From Vibrio sp. VB16 (GTDB lineage: Bacteria; Pseudomonadota; Gammaproteobacteria; Enterobacterales; Vibrionaceae), in contig NZ_CP087590.1 of assembly GCF_015594925.2 (NCBI RefSeq), forward strand, positions 1,178,001-1,242,000: 64,000 bases of DNA. The letters run 5' to 3'. Positions within the stretch are counted from its first letter, which is position 1. The number at the start of each line of letters is the position of its first letter. Below, piece after piece: positions 8,239 through 17,291 of this stretch. The notes beneath the pieces are model-generated. The model searched no databases. It was given only the letters and a program-made list of their open reading frames with translations, and had not been told where the DNA came from. The position numbers were made by a program, and so were the translations under genes.

Positions 8239-8316
8239 AGAAAGAATGTCTGTTTGGATTGAGCCATGCTGGCGGTGTTGACCAACATGGCTATGAGTAC
8301 TTAATGGTATTTCGTG

Positions 8317-9348
8317 CTATTTGGTTACCGTCGGTAATACACGTAGCTCACCGGAGCGAACTTGTTCACTTGGCATATAGTGACGTACACCAAGGTTAAA
8401 CACGCTAGAAGGATTATTTGTTTCGATATTATTGATGGCGTTGTCACCACAACCAAAAGAGACGGTGTAAGACCCATTGGCGTTCTGGCTAGCCGTATGT
8501 GAATTCATGTTGGCGACATCATTGAACATAAAACCGGCTTTGTCGTAGACAGTAATAGACCAAAATGCCTTGTTCTTAGGGTTTTCAAAGGTTGCTGTAT
8601 GACAAGTATCGGCTGGATAATTCCCCGACACTTCATACACATTATCAATGGTCTGAGCGCCGCCCCAACCAATTGCCGCCCCTACTTGATATTTTTCTAA
8701 TGTAAATTCGTCGTTGCTTTTATCTGTTGGGGAAGTAAACATGCCATTGAGAGCGGCATAACCATCGCGTTCATTAATCTCAGGCATCTGTGCTTTCAAG
8801 CTGTTTTCGACTTTTTCGATTGAATCAAAATCAAACTTGTCTGCTGAGAAAGGCGTTGATGAACCTGCATTAATTTTCATGGCGTCTTGAATTACAACAA
8901 CGTCCTTTTTATCTAAGCGAGAGTCAAGACGGACGACAAGGTAGACAAAATCTCCAGTATGCGTTGTCACTTCAAAGGTCCCTGCACCATAGCTCATCGC
9001 TTGTATTCTATGGTCTTCAGTCACAGGTTGTACCGATACATACATGCCATCAGGCACTTGCGGTACTGTGTAACTTGCCCCTTCCGATACATTGACAACA
9101 GCCATAGAGTAATACGTGTCGCGATTCATCCGCACGACAGGTTGGTTGTCAGTAGGCGTTAATTCGCGCTTGTGCTGAAATTTGTTAATGCCGCCCGCTT
9201 TTTCTTGGACGATAACCATCTGACGATGAGTTTCTGCCGTAGGATAATTACTTTCAGTAATAGGAATGAGTTTTTGAGAGTTCTCGTTTGCTATAGCTGG
9301 TGTTGCGATAAGAATACTCAGAGCAATGTAGGTAAGTACTGATTTCAT
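8317..9348 (-). CDS. Exported DUF1254/DUF1214 domain protein
   Basis: 343-residue secreted protein. The signal peptide (MKSVLTYIALSILIATPAIA) starts at ATG 9348, preceded by a GAG-containing site; a GTG four codons earlier is less likely. The C-terminal half carries the DUF1214 signature FWSITVYDKAGFMFND followed by NANGSYTVSFGCG; the N-terminal half matches the DUF1254 style (MNRDTYYSMAVVNVS). Proteins of this family are periplasmic, two beta-rich domains, with no firmly established reaction. It is divergent from the MipA-like barrel gene. Confidence 0.82.
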   Translation of the reverse strand: MKSVLTYIALSILIATPAIANENSQKLIPITESNYPTAETHRQMVIVQEKAGGINKFQHKRELTPTDNQPVVRMNRDTYYSMAVVNVSEGASYTVPQVPDGMYVSVQPVTEDHRIQAMSYGAGTFEVTTHTGDFVYLVVRLDSRLDKKDVVVIQDAMKINAGSSTPFSADKFDFDSIEKVENSLKAQMPEINERDGYAALNGMFTSPTDKSNDEFTLEKYQVGAAIGWGGAQTIDNVYEVSGNYPADTCHTATFENPKNKAFWSITVYDKAGFMFNDVANMNSHTASQNANGSYTVSFGCGDNAINNIETNNPSSVFNLGVRHYMPSEQVRSGELRVLPTVTK

Positions 9349-9664
9349 AATAGATCTCACGTCAGTTAAGGATAAGCTTGAATTGGTATGGTCATTACTC
9401 TATTTGAATCTAATTTATTCATCCAATGACTTATAGGTATAGGCTGATATGCAGTAAGTGAATAATAGAGTGGTTATTCACTCACGGTACTGGGTCAACG
9501 AATGGATTATCGGTACGCCATTAAGCGTAGCATTGATAATAAAAAACGGTTGGTTGCGTTGCTGAATTATTATATATCTCTCTGCACACTTTGCGATGTG
9601 CTTTTGCCATTGTTCTTATACAATCTAAACAGGGACTTAAATTTTATTTGGTTGGGTTTGTACT
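9349..9664. promoter_or_regulatory. Divergent DUF1254 / MipA promoter region with inverted repeat
   Basis: About 316 bp with no convincing gene. AGTGAATAA (9457-9465) and TTATTCACT (9474-9482) form a perfect 9-bp inverted repeat with an 8-nt spacer, a candidate operator for either neighbour. A 92-codon frame from 9502 was judged spurious. Confidence 0.5.
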
Positions 9665-10960
9665 ATGCGTTTTGGTTTATGTATCGTTTTACTTTTTTCA
9701 ACCTCTGTATTTGCCTCTTATTCAGAGCAAGAATGGGGTATTGCTGGGGTGATGCGCTCCGCGACAATTCCTTTTGCTAATGAGTCTGACGATGATTACG
9801 TTAACTCTTTTGTGCCGATGCTTTTTTTTCAGGGTGAGACGTTTTATCTCGATGGATTAGAAGGTGGCGCGAAGCTGTATACCCACCCAGAACTGGATTA
9901 CAACCTTTTCGCCATATTGCGTACTCGTTTTGTTGATATACCGCGCTCTCTACAAAATGAAGCAGGTGGAGATAGCGCGGATCTTGGCTTTAAATTCCAG
10001 ATCCCATTTAATAAACATTGGGACTTCGAAGCTGAGTTAATGGGTGATGACGATATTTACTTGCACTCCAATTTTGTGTTATCAGGTGACTATGAATTCG
10101 GTAATTGGCAGTTGGAACCCAAGTTCACCCTGAGGTTGAAAAGCCAAGAATTCAATTCTAAATACTATGCCTTTAAGCAAGAAACCGGAGAATCAATTGA
10201 TGGAGGAGTAGACGCGACGGCCGCTGTTAGGGCGAAATATCATGTGACTTCTAATTTCTACTTATTGGGAAGCATCGGTGCTACGTATCTGGATAGTAAT
10301 GCGTACAGGGCTGAGATTGTTGAAGAACGGTGGCAAGGTGAAGCTTATGCAGGTATTGCCTTTTTTAATGATAAAAGCACGCCATTACGAGAGTCACTCT
10401 CCATATCGCCTTACTTGAGAGTGGCACACGGTTGGGCAACGACGTCTAATATGGGTGATATTCTTTTCCGCTTGGAGAGCGAAAAAGATGAAAATGACGG
10501 GATACTCAGCTCAATTTTTTATGGACATCCCCTCACTGATGAACTGTTTGGATATGATTTCGATATCTATCTTACGCCCGGTTTGATTCACCATTGGACA
10601 TCGGACGCTCAAGGGGCAAGCACAGAATATGTCGTGGCGGTTAAAGCGTACTACACGTTGAACTGGCCAACCAAATGGCGAATTGGTCTGGCTGAAGGTC
10701 TTTCATATATTGATAAAATCACCTATATGGAAGGAAAAAGTATGGCTGATAAGGGGTATGAACCTAGCCAACTTCTTAATTATTTGGATGTCTCATATGA
10801 CGTAAATCTCGGAGACTTATTCAACAAACGAGACTGGAACAATATATGGTTGGGTTACTCGCTGCATCATCGTTCTGCCATCTTTGAGTCTTCCTCTCAG
10901 TTTGGTCGAATAAAGGGCGGAAGCAACTACAATACCATTTATCTGCAAGTCGATTTGTAA
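9665..10960 (+). CDS. MipA/OmpV family outer-membrane beta-barrel protein
   Basis: 431-residue outer-membrane protein. A short signal peptide (MRFGLCIVLLFSTSVFA) is followed by EWGIAGVMRSATIPF, the usual MipA/OmpV N-terminal motif, then alternating amphipathic strands and a C-terminal strand ending in hydrophobic LQVDL. It is longer than typical MipA (about 250-280), resembling the extended variants. Family members include a murein-hydrolase scaffold (MipA) and OmpV; the role here is unknown. The ribosome binding site is weak (GGGTTTG), so translation may be low or regulated. Confidence 0.75.
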   Translation: MRFGLCIVLLFSTSVFASYSEQEWGIAGVMRSATIPFANESDDDYVNSFVPMLFFQGETFYLDGLEGGAKLYTHPELDYNLFAILRTRFVDIPRSLQNEAGGDSADLGFKFQIPFNKHWDFEAELMGDDDIYLHSNFVLSGDYEFGNWQLEPKFTLRLKSQEFNSKYYAFKQETGESIDGGVDATAAVRAKYHVTSNFYLLGSIGATYLDSNAYRAEIVEERWQGEAYAGIAFFNDKSTPLRESLSISPYLRVAHGWATTSNMGDILFRLESEKDENDGILSSIFYGHPLTDELFGYDFDIYLTPGLIHHWTSDAQGASTEYVVAVKAYYTLNWPTKWRIGLAEGLSYIDKITYMEGKSMADKGYEPSQLLNYLDVSYDVNLGDLFNKRDWNNIWLGYSLHHRSAIFESSSQFGRIKGGSNYNTIYLQVDL

Positions 10961-11162
10961 TCAAAACGTCTCTAAATATTCTGTTGTTACTATCGAAAGG
11001 TCGCAGCGTAGTCCCTCAAAATGGGTTCAAATATTTTGAAATAGAGTATCAATATTTTGTGTTATTAAACCCAAAATAACAGAGATATACTGATCCTATT
11101 GATGACAGCAAGCACACCGATGTTTACTTGTCATAGCCAACAAAATATGGATAGGTAGTAAT

Positions 11163-11858
11163 ATGATTACGATAAGACCATCGCAAGATAGAGGCAAAGC
11201 GAATCACGGCTGGATAGAGAGTAAACATACCTTTTCTTTTGCTGATTATTATGACCCGGAACATATGGGATTTTCAGCTTTACGAGTGATCAATGACGAC
11301 GTGCTGAAACCAAATTCGGGTTTTGATACCCATGGTCACCGGGATATGGAAATCATCACGTTTGTGCTTAGAGGCGCCATTCAACATAAAGACAGCGAAG
11401 GCAATATTGAGCAACTTTCTGCGGGAGAATACCAGTTAATGTCGGCGGGTAGTGGCATATACCATAGTGAATTTAACGCGTCGAAAAGTGATGAACTGCA
11501 TCTATTGCAGATCTGGATACAACCCAATTCATTCGGTAACAACCCGGGGTACCAACAAAGATCTTTTGGTACGGATGTAGGATTAACGACGATTGCATCT
11601 CCAACTGGGCAAGGTACTGCATTTAACATCAAACAAGATGCTACGTTGCATCAATTAGTGCTTGATCCAAATACAGAATTGAACCTCACCATTGATTCTG
11701 GCCGAAAGGTTTATGTGCACCATATATCTGGGGAGCTAACTATGGATGACCAGACGCTGAGTGAGGGCGATGGTGTAAAAATTGAGTCGGTCGATAATAT
11801 ATTATTTGTTAACAAAGGCTATACTCAGGTGATAGCGCTTGTTTTTGATTTGCCTTAA
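11163..11858 (+). CDS. yhhW: Pirin family bicupin (YhhW-like)
   Basis: 231 residues, the same length as E. coli YhhW, a bicupin with quercetin 2,3-dioxygenase activity in vitro. Metal ligands are seen in the N-terminal cupin: HGH in FDTHGHRDMEII and H..E in GIYHSEFN. The start follows AGGTAGTAAT. Cytoplasmic. It is followed 47 bp later by a glutathionyl-hydroquinone reductase gene on the same strand. Both deal with quinones or aromatics, so a joint detoxification role is plausible. Confidence 0.88.
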   Translation: MITIRPSQDRGKANHGWIESKHTFSFADYYDPEHMGFSALRVINDDVLKPNSGFDTHGHRDMEIITFVLRGAIQHKDSEGNIEQLSAGEYQLMSAGSGIYHSEFNASKSDELHLLQIWIQPNSFGNNPGYQQRSFGTDVGLTTIASPTGQGTAFNIKQDATLHQLVLDPNTELNLTIDSGRKVYVHHISGELTMDDQTLSEGDGVKIESVDNILFVNKGYTQVIALVFDLP

Positions 11859-11905
11859 TTTGTTTATAAAACGGATTAAACTATAAAAAATAAGAGGATA
11901 AGAAT

Positions 11906-12889
11906 ATGGGTTTGCTCGTAGATGGCGTTTGGCACGACCAATGGTATGAAACTAAACAGAACAGCGGTAAGTTTAAGCGAGAAGAGGCCCAATTACGCAA
12001 CTGGGTGACAGAAGATGGTGCAGCCGGTCCGACAGGAGAAGGTGGCTTTAAAGCAGAATCTGGCCGATATCACTTGTATGTTTCATTGGCGTGTCCTTGG
12101 GCGCATCGTACGCTCATTTTTAGAGCAATAAAAGGCTTAGAATCGCACATAACTGTCTCGGTGGTCAGCCCGGATATGCTTAGTAGTGGCTGGAGTTTCG
12201 ACCGAGATAACCATAGCTCTGGTGATGATCTTTTTCAATCAGACCACTTGTTTCAAATCTATACGCGTAACCAGCCTAACTATACTGGACGGGTGACAGT
12301 GCCCGTTTTGTGGGACAAACAATCCAATCGTATTGTGAGTAATGAATCGTCCGAGATAATTAGAATGCTTAACGCCGCCTTTAATGGTTTGACAGGTAAT
12401 CAACTTGATTTTTACCCGTTGGCGCAACGAAAGCAGATCGATGAGATGAATGATATTGTCTACCACGCAATCAATAATGGTGTTTATAAAGCTGGATTTG
12501 CAACCAGCCCCACTGCCTATAAAGAAGCATACGCTGTACTTTTTGAGACGCTAGATAACATCGAAGAGCTTCTCGGTCAGCAGCGTTACTTAGCGGGCAA
12601 TAACTTGACTGAGGCAGATTGGCGACTCTTTACCACTCTAATTCGTTTTGACCCAGTCTATTTTGGACACTTTAAGTGTAACCGACAACAAATAGAGCAG
12701 TTTCCAAATCTTGCAGAATACGTAAGGGATCTCTATCAGTTTCAAGGTGTTGCAGATACGGTGGATTTCTTTCATATTAAGCGTCACTACTATTTTAGCC
12801 ATACAATGATCAACCCAACACAAATCGTTCCTGAAGGGCCAGAGATTAACTATATGTCTACCCATTCACGTCATCGTCGATTCGGCTAA
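11906..12889 (+). CDS. yqjG: Glutathionyl-hydroquinone reductase (Xi-class GST, YqjG/EcM4 family)
   Basis: 327-residue cytoplasmic enzyme that reduces glutathionyl-hydroquinones to hydroquinones through an active-site Cys. Seen: the SLACPWAHRTLIFR motif with Cys63, the NESSEIIRML glutathione-binding segment and a C-terminal all-helical domain with the AGNNLTEADWRLF signature. Length matches the family (about 320-330). AAGAGGATAAGA precedes the ATG. It follows the pirin gene, probably in one transcript. Confidence 0.93.
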   Translation: MGLLVDGVWHDQWYETKQNSGKFKREEAQLRNWVTEDGAAGPTGEGGFKAESGRYHLYVSLACPWAHRTLIFRAIKGLESHITVSVVSPDMLSSGWSFDRDNHSSGDDLFQSDHLFQIYTRNQPNYTGRVTVPVLWDKQSNRIVSNESSEIIRMLNAAFNGLTGNQLDFYPLAQRKQIDEMNDIVYHAINNGVYKAGFATSPTAYKEAYAVLFETLDNIEELLGQQRYLAGNNLTEADWRLFTTLIRFDPVYFGHFKCNRQQIEQFPNLAEYVRDLYQFQGVADTVDFFHIKRHYYFSHTMINPTQIVPEGPEINYMSTHSRHRRFG

Positions 12890-12920
12890 CCAAGATCACA
12901 TTAATTATATAAATGGAGAT

Positions 12921-12944
12921 GAACCGAACATCTAAATTCGGTTC
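12921..12944. terminator. Hairpin downstream of yqjG
   Basis: GAACCGAA (12921-12928) pairs with TTCGGTTC (12937-12944) around CATCTAAA. An 8-bp stem without a clean U-run, located 32 bp after the stop codon; a possible weak terminator. Confidence 0.45.
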
Positions 12945-13093
12945 GGTTTGAACTTGTTACTAATTGAATAATAATAGAAATAACCAGTGTTTAGAAATTT
13001 TGAGGTTGTTTTAGCACGTTAACATTCGATACTTTTATACAATACTCCAATTCATTTGCCTTAGTTAAGGCTAATTTTTTAATTGGAGTTTCT

Positions 13094-14653
13094 ATGAGTA
13101 ATCAGGCTGTAGAAGTCGCAACGGATGCGCAGCCAACAGGTATGGACCGATTTCTTAACTTTATAGAACGGACTGGCAATAAAATTCCAGATCCAGCTAT
13201 TCTGTTTTTTTGGGCGTTGATTATTGTTTGGGTAAGCTCTGCCATTCTCGCCAATGTCTCCTTTGATTTGGTTAATCCAAGAACGGGTGAAGTCCTTCAA
13301 GTCACGAACCTACTTACTGGAGAAGCACTGGCGTCGTTTTTAGCTAACATGGTGACAACGTTTACTAGTTTCGCACCATTGGGGATTGTATTGGTTGCCA
13401 TGCTTGGTGTCGGTGTCGCGGATTCTTCAGGTTTCATTACGACTGGCCTAAAGAAAATGCTGAACTTTACGCCAGCCAAATTACTTACGCCGATGTTGAT
13501 CTTGGTAGCGATAGTGTCACATACGGCAGCAGACGCTGGTTATGTGTTGGTCATCCCATTAGGCGGTATTATATTTCATGCGGCGGGTAGACATCCGTTA
13601 GCGGGTATTGCTGCGGCGTTCGCAGGTGTTTCAGGTGGTTTTTCTGCCAACTTTATTCCTTCTGGTATTGACCCTTTGCTTGCCGGATTTACCCAAACTT
13701 CAGCACAGGTGCTTGATTCCGATTACCTGATTAATCCATTGGCAAATATCTTTTTCACTGGGATTTCTTCGGTATTAATTGTCGCGATTGGTTGGTATGT
13801 CACTGAAAAAATTATAGAGCCTAGACTTGCCTCTACACCCGTAGATGAGGACGCAGAGGAAGCTCCCGATCTTGCCTCTTTTTCGGTGATAGAATCTCGT
13901 GCCTTCAAATGGGCAGGCTGGTCGATGATGGCAGGTATTGCATTGCTTGTGTTTGCGATTCTACCTGAAAACTCTGCATTGAGATCACCAGAAGGAGATA
14001 TTACGTCGTTTTCAGCACCGTTGATGAAATCTATTGTTCCTCTGATCTTTATTCTGTTTGTCATTCCGGGGATTGTCTATGGTCGAGTAGCGGGAACTTT
14101 CGCAAGTAGTAATGATGTCATTAAGGCGATGTCAAACACCATGGGAACCATGGGTGCGTACATTGTGATGTCATTTTTCTGTGCTCAATTCTTAGCTGCA
14201 TTTGGGCAATCCAATATTGGAACTATGTTGGCTTTGTACGGGGCAGAAGGGCTTAAAGCGCTGAACCTTCCGGGACAGGCTACGATAGTGGGTATGATTC
14301 TACTGACCGCATTGATTAACCTACTTGTGGGGTCAGCTTCGGCTAAATGGGCGTTAATTGGTCCTGTTTTAGTGCCGATGCTTATGGCGGTAGGTATCGC
14401 GCCTGAGCTTTCTCAAGCGGCTTATCGTGTAGGTGATTCGGTATCGAATATTGTCTCCCCACTCATGGTCTTCTTCCCGTTAGTCGTGGTGTATTGCCAG
14501 CGCTATGTTAAATCGACGGGTATTGGAACACTCGCCTCCTTGATGATGCCTTATTCAATAGTAATGTTGATTGGCTGGACGATATTTTTGCTCGCGTATT
14601 GGGCATTAGGTATACCTTTGGGTATTCAAGCCCCATATACCTATTCGATGTAG
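13094..14653 (+). CDS. abgT: AbgT family transporter
   Basis: 519-residue inner-membrane transporter of the AbgT family (p-aminobenzoyl-glutamate uptake in E. coli; some members export sulfonamides or folate-like drugs). Seen: the N-terminal FLNFIERTGNKIPDPAILFFWALI segment, then MLGVGVADSSGFI, a SHTAADAGYVLVIPLGG re-entrant loop, GVSGGFSANFIPSGIDPLLAGFTQ and the C-terminal GSASAKWALIGPVLVPML repeat. TTGGAGTTTCT precedes the ATG. No abgA/abgB peptidase genes adjoin, so the cargo is uncertain. Confidence 0.93.
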   Translation: MSNQAVEVATDAQPTGMDRFLNFIERTGNKIPDPAILFFWALIIVWVSSAILANVSFDLVNPRTGEVLQVTNLLTGEALASFLANMVTTFTSFAPLGIVLVAMLGVGVADSSGFITTGLKKMLNFTPAKLLTPMLILVAIVSHTAADAGYVLVIPLGGIIFHAAGRHPLAGIAAAFAGVSGGFSANFIPSGIDPLLAGFTQTSAQVLDSDYLINPLANIFFTGISSVLIVAIGWYVTEKIIEPRLASTPVDEDAEEAPDLASFSVIESRAFKWAGWSMMAGIALLVFAILPENSALRSPEGDITSFSAPLMKSIVPLIFILFVIPGIVYGRVAGTFASSNDVIKAMSNTMGTMGAYIVMSFFCAQFLAAFGQSNIGTMLALYGAEGLKALNLPGQATIVGMILLTALINLLVGSASAKWALIGPVLVPMLMAVGIAPELSQAAYRVGDSVSNIVSPLMVFFPLVVVYCQRYVKSTGIGTLASLMMPYSIVMLIGWTIFLLAYWALGIPLGIQAPYTYSM

Positions 14654-14754
14654 GTCAATCCTATGATGAGAAGGTAAACTCAAACATATCTCGTCTGACC
14701 TGTTATTAGGTGGAACGGAGATATCACGGTTGAGTCCGTATTATGTCGAGAATC

Positions 14755-14799
14755 AAACAGAGCCAATAGGGGGGGTATTTACACCTATTGGCTCTGTTT
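14755..14799. terminator. Bidirectional terminator after abgT
   Basis: AAACAGAGCCAATAGG (14755-14770) and CCTATTGGCTCTGTTT (14784-14799) form a perfect 16-bp stem; the loop begins with GGGGG. A- and T-rich ends on both sides suit the abgT (+) and lipoprotein (-) transcripts. Confidence 0.85.
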
Positions 14800-14870
14800 A
14801 TTTGCTACAGCTGGAAGTTGTTACGTAACTCTCTTCTACACGAAACCTCCCTACATTTTTATAGGTCTGG

Positions 14871-15326
14871 TTAATGACTGCCCGTAGACACAGGAATGGT
14901 AGCAATAACAGAATCACCGCAGGAAACCATCACGTTTCTCATAGCTGGCAACGGCGTCTCTAATGTGTATTCTATTTTTGCCGTCGTTATGACTTGTATG
15001 GAAGCACCTTCGGTCGGGTTTAATGTGGTTAACCTTAGACGCAGACTTGGTGGGTTTGCTCTGTCCATCGGTCCTTTCTGCCATATCACTTGATACGCGG
15101 GTGAGGGCAGATCAACCAATCCACTAACTTTGAGAACATAGTCGTTTTCGCCACCGGTTAAAGGCGTGATGCTGGCCTGCCAATCTCTCGTGTCGTAGAT
15201 GGCACATTGTTGGCTGTCTTGGGCTTGATCGATATGTCCAATCGGCATGTCAGATGGTTTGTCGTTACTCATGCTTTGACAGCCAGTAAGCGCGATTATC
15301 GCTGTAGCAATAGAGATACTTTTCAT
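14871..15326 (-). CDS. Small lipoprotein, function unknown
   Basis: 151-residue protein with a lipoprotein signal (MKSISIATAIIALTGC, lipobox LTGC, Cys16). Ser+Asn-free acidic context and MSNDKPSD after the Cys suggest outer-membrane sorting. The mature part contains two Cys (QQCAIY and VSCGDS) that could pair, and beta-rich segments such as DYVLKVSGLVDLPSPAYQVIW, resembling small beta-sandwich lipoproteins. No function recognised. It stands alone, facing abgT. Confidence 0.8.
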   Translation of the reverse strand: MKSISIATAIIALTGCQSMSNDKPSDMPIGHIDQAQDSQQCAIYDTRDWQASITPLTGGENDYVLKVSGLVDLPSPAYQVIWQKGPMDRANPPSLRLRLTTLNPTEGASIQVITTAKIEYTLETPLPAMRNVMVSCGDSVIATIPVSTGSH

Positions 15327-15532
15327 CGTCTTCCTCTAAATAAATGCTTGAATTCGGGCTCGGAACCCTTATCTATTCACTTTAATACTTTCTCTAGGGG
15401 AAGGCGAATTCATTTTTTGTCTTATTTTGTTATGGTATACCCATGAAAGTGAAGGAAAGAACTAACGTCGATATTCAGATATGAAGGGTTTGGAATACTG
15501 GAAATGGAATTTTAAGATGGAGAAAAAAACAG

Positions 15533-16381
15533 ATGAGTTTATTTGAATTGTCGAGTTCAGTCGTGGATGTTGACTGGCTAAAAACACACCTGAACCACCC
15601 AGAGCTAACCGTGATAGATGCAAGCTGGTTTATGCCGGGCATAGAAAGGGATGGACGGTCAGAATGGCAGTCAGAACGAATACCCGGTGCATTGTTTTTT
15701 GATTTTGATACCTTGATATGCGATTTAGGTTCAGAGTTGCCACACATGATGCCGTCGGCAGACTATTTTGCTGAACAAGTTGGGTTGTTAGGTATTGCGA
15801 ATGGCACAAAAATTGTGGTCTACGATAGCCATGGTCTGTTTTCTTCGCCACGAGTATGGTGGATGTTTAAGGCCATGGGCCACAATGATGTCGCGGTTTT
15901 AAATGGTGGGTTGCCAGCTTGGAAAGCGGCTGGTGCACCGTTAGACTGTAGTGAGCCCATTGCATTGCCAACCTGTCGCTATCAAGCACAATTATGTTCA
16001 GAGTGGCAGATCAATATCGAGACACTGAATACAAAAACGCATCTGCCAGAGATGGCAATAATCGATGCTCGACCAGCAGAGCGCTTCCATGGTCAACAAG
16101 CAGAACCAAGGGAAAATGTCAGAAGCGGACATATCCCCAGCTCAAAAAATTTACCGTTCCCTCGTTTGGTTGAGAATGGTTATCTAAAGCCAATTAGCGA
16201 ATTGAAAATGATGTTCGCCGATGTCTGTGACGATTCTCAGTCCCTAATTTTTACCTGTGGTTCTGGTGTCACCGCTTGCGTTTTAGCGCTTGCTGCAACG
16301 CAGTGCAATAAGCAAAAACTGTCGGTGTATGACGGCTCATGGACGGAGTGGGGTTCAAGGCACGACTTCCCTATTGAGTAA
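15533..16381 (+). CDS. sseA: 3-mercaptopyruvate sulfurtransferase (double rhodanese)
   Basis: 282-residue protein with two rhodanese domains. The C-terminal active-site loop is CGSGVTA (Cys242), the sequence that distinguishes mercaptopyruvate sulfurtransferase from thiosulfate sulfurtransferase (CRxGxT). Other family marks: LNGGLPAWKAAG, IDARPAERFHGQ with EPRENVRSGHIPSSKNLPF. It transfers sulfur from 3-mercaptopyruvate to thiols or cyanide in the cytoplasm. GGAG lies 10 nt before the ATG. It is followed 29 bp later by a nitroreductase gene. Confidence 0.93.
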   Translation: MSLFELSSSVVDVDWLKTHLNHPELTVIDASWFMPGIERDGRSEWQSERIPGALFFDFDTLICDLGSELPHMMPSADYFAEQVGLLGIANGTKIVVYDSHGLFSSPRVWWMFKAMGHNDVAVLNGGLPAWKAAGAPLDCSEPIALPTCRYQAQLCSEWQINIETLNTKTHLPEMAIIDARPAERFHGQQAEPRENVRSGHIPSSKNLPFPRLVENGYLKPISELKMMFADVCDDSQSLIFTCGSGVTACVLALAATQCNKQKLSVYDGSWTEWGSRHDFPIE

Positions 16382-16410
16382 TCCTATTTGTAACTAAGTG
16401 AGTATGTAAA

Positions 16411-17166
16411 GTGGAAACAACGTTAATAAATCCTCCAGAAGACACGCAATCAGCTATTTTTCAGCAACTGATTCAGTCGCGTCGCTCGGTGAGAAAATAT
16501 GATCAAACTGCTGCGTTTGATCATCAAGCGGTGAGTCGTTCTCTCGACTTGGCCATATTGTCGCCAAATAGTTCCAATATGCAGCTCTGGCAATTTCATC
16601 GAATCATTGGTGAACAGGCTAGAAGTGAGTTGGCCGATATCTGTATGGGGCAGAAAGCGGCAAAAACCGCTAACGAATTGGTTGCCTTCGTGGTCACTCC
16701 AGATAAGTGGCGACCTCGGGCTCAAATGAATGCTGAAAATGTACGTAAGGCCTTCGAAGGACGTGAAGATGCGGTTTCGAAAAGAGCTCTAAAATACTAC
16801 GAAAAGTTTATTCCTATATTATATAAAAACGATAGATTTGGATTGTTTGGGCTATTCAGGAAATTGTGGAGTGCATATTTAGGTTTGAAAAAACCGTCAG
16901 TGAGAGAGGTTGGGAAGTCCGATCTTCGAGTCAGTCTGCATAAAAGTAGTTCGCTTGCCGCAATGACATTTATGACCGCTATGCGGGCGGAAGGATACGA
17001 TACTTGCCCAATGGAAGGCTTTGATTCAAAACGGGCAAAAGCGTTGTTAGGTTTGGAAAAAAACGCAGAGATTACCATGATAATAAGCTGTGGTTCGCGT
17101 ACTGAAGATGGTATTTATAGCGAACGTCAAAGAGTCAGTCGTAATGACGTTGTATTTACTCATTGA
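16411..17166 (+). CDS. Nitroreductase family FMN protein
   Basis: 251-residue NAD(P)H-dependent flavoprotein of the nitroreductase superfamily. Seen: LIQSRRSVRKYDQTAAF (FMN-phosphate Arg cluster), LAILSPNSSNMQLWQFHRI, MTFMTAMRAEGYDTCPMEGFDSKRAKALLG and ISCGSRTEDGIY. GTG start at 16411. The central insertion with FRKLWSAYLGLKKP is longer than in NfsB-type enzymes. Probably transcribed with sseA. Physiological substrate unknown. Confidence 0.88.
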   Translation: METTLINPPEDTQSAIFQQLIQSRRSVRKYDQTAAFDHQAVSRSLDLAILSPNSSNMQLWQFHRIIGEQARSELADICMGQKAAKTANELVAFVVTPDKWRPRAQMNAENVRKAFEGREDAVSKRALKYYEKFIPILYKNDRFGLFGLFRKLWSAYLGLKKPSVREVGKSDLRVSLHKSSSLAAMTFMTAMRAEGYDTCPMEGFDSKRAKALLGLEKNAEITMIISCGSRTEDGIYSERQRVSRNDVVFTH

Positions 17167-17221
17167 TAGGTAAGCCAAAGGACAGATATACAGGTGGCAA
17201 GGAGGCTCTCTGTGTTAAAGA

Positions 17222-17241
17222 ATCCCCACTTTCGTGGGGAT
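17222..17241. terminator. Perfect 8-bp hairpin (GTGGGGAT type)
   Basis: ATCCCCAC, a TTTC loop, then GTGGGGAT. It sits between the convergent nitroreductase and msrAB genes. On the minus strand it is followed by a T-rich stretch, so it may terminate msrAB. A near-identical hairpin lies at 23275-23294. Confidence 0.7.
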
Positions 17242-17291
17242 GGTGGAATAGAGTGTATTGACGCCTGTCATTCTTGAATGGAAATCACTCT

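Noticed and set aside
9502..9780. 92-codon plus-strand frame upstream of the MipA-like gene
   Set aside because: Rich in Tyr, Phe and Cys with no ribosome binding site, and overlaps the well-supported barrel gene in another frame.
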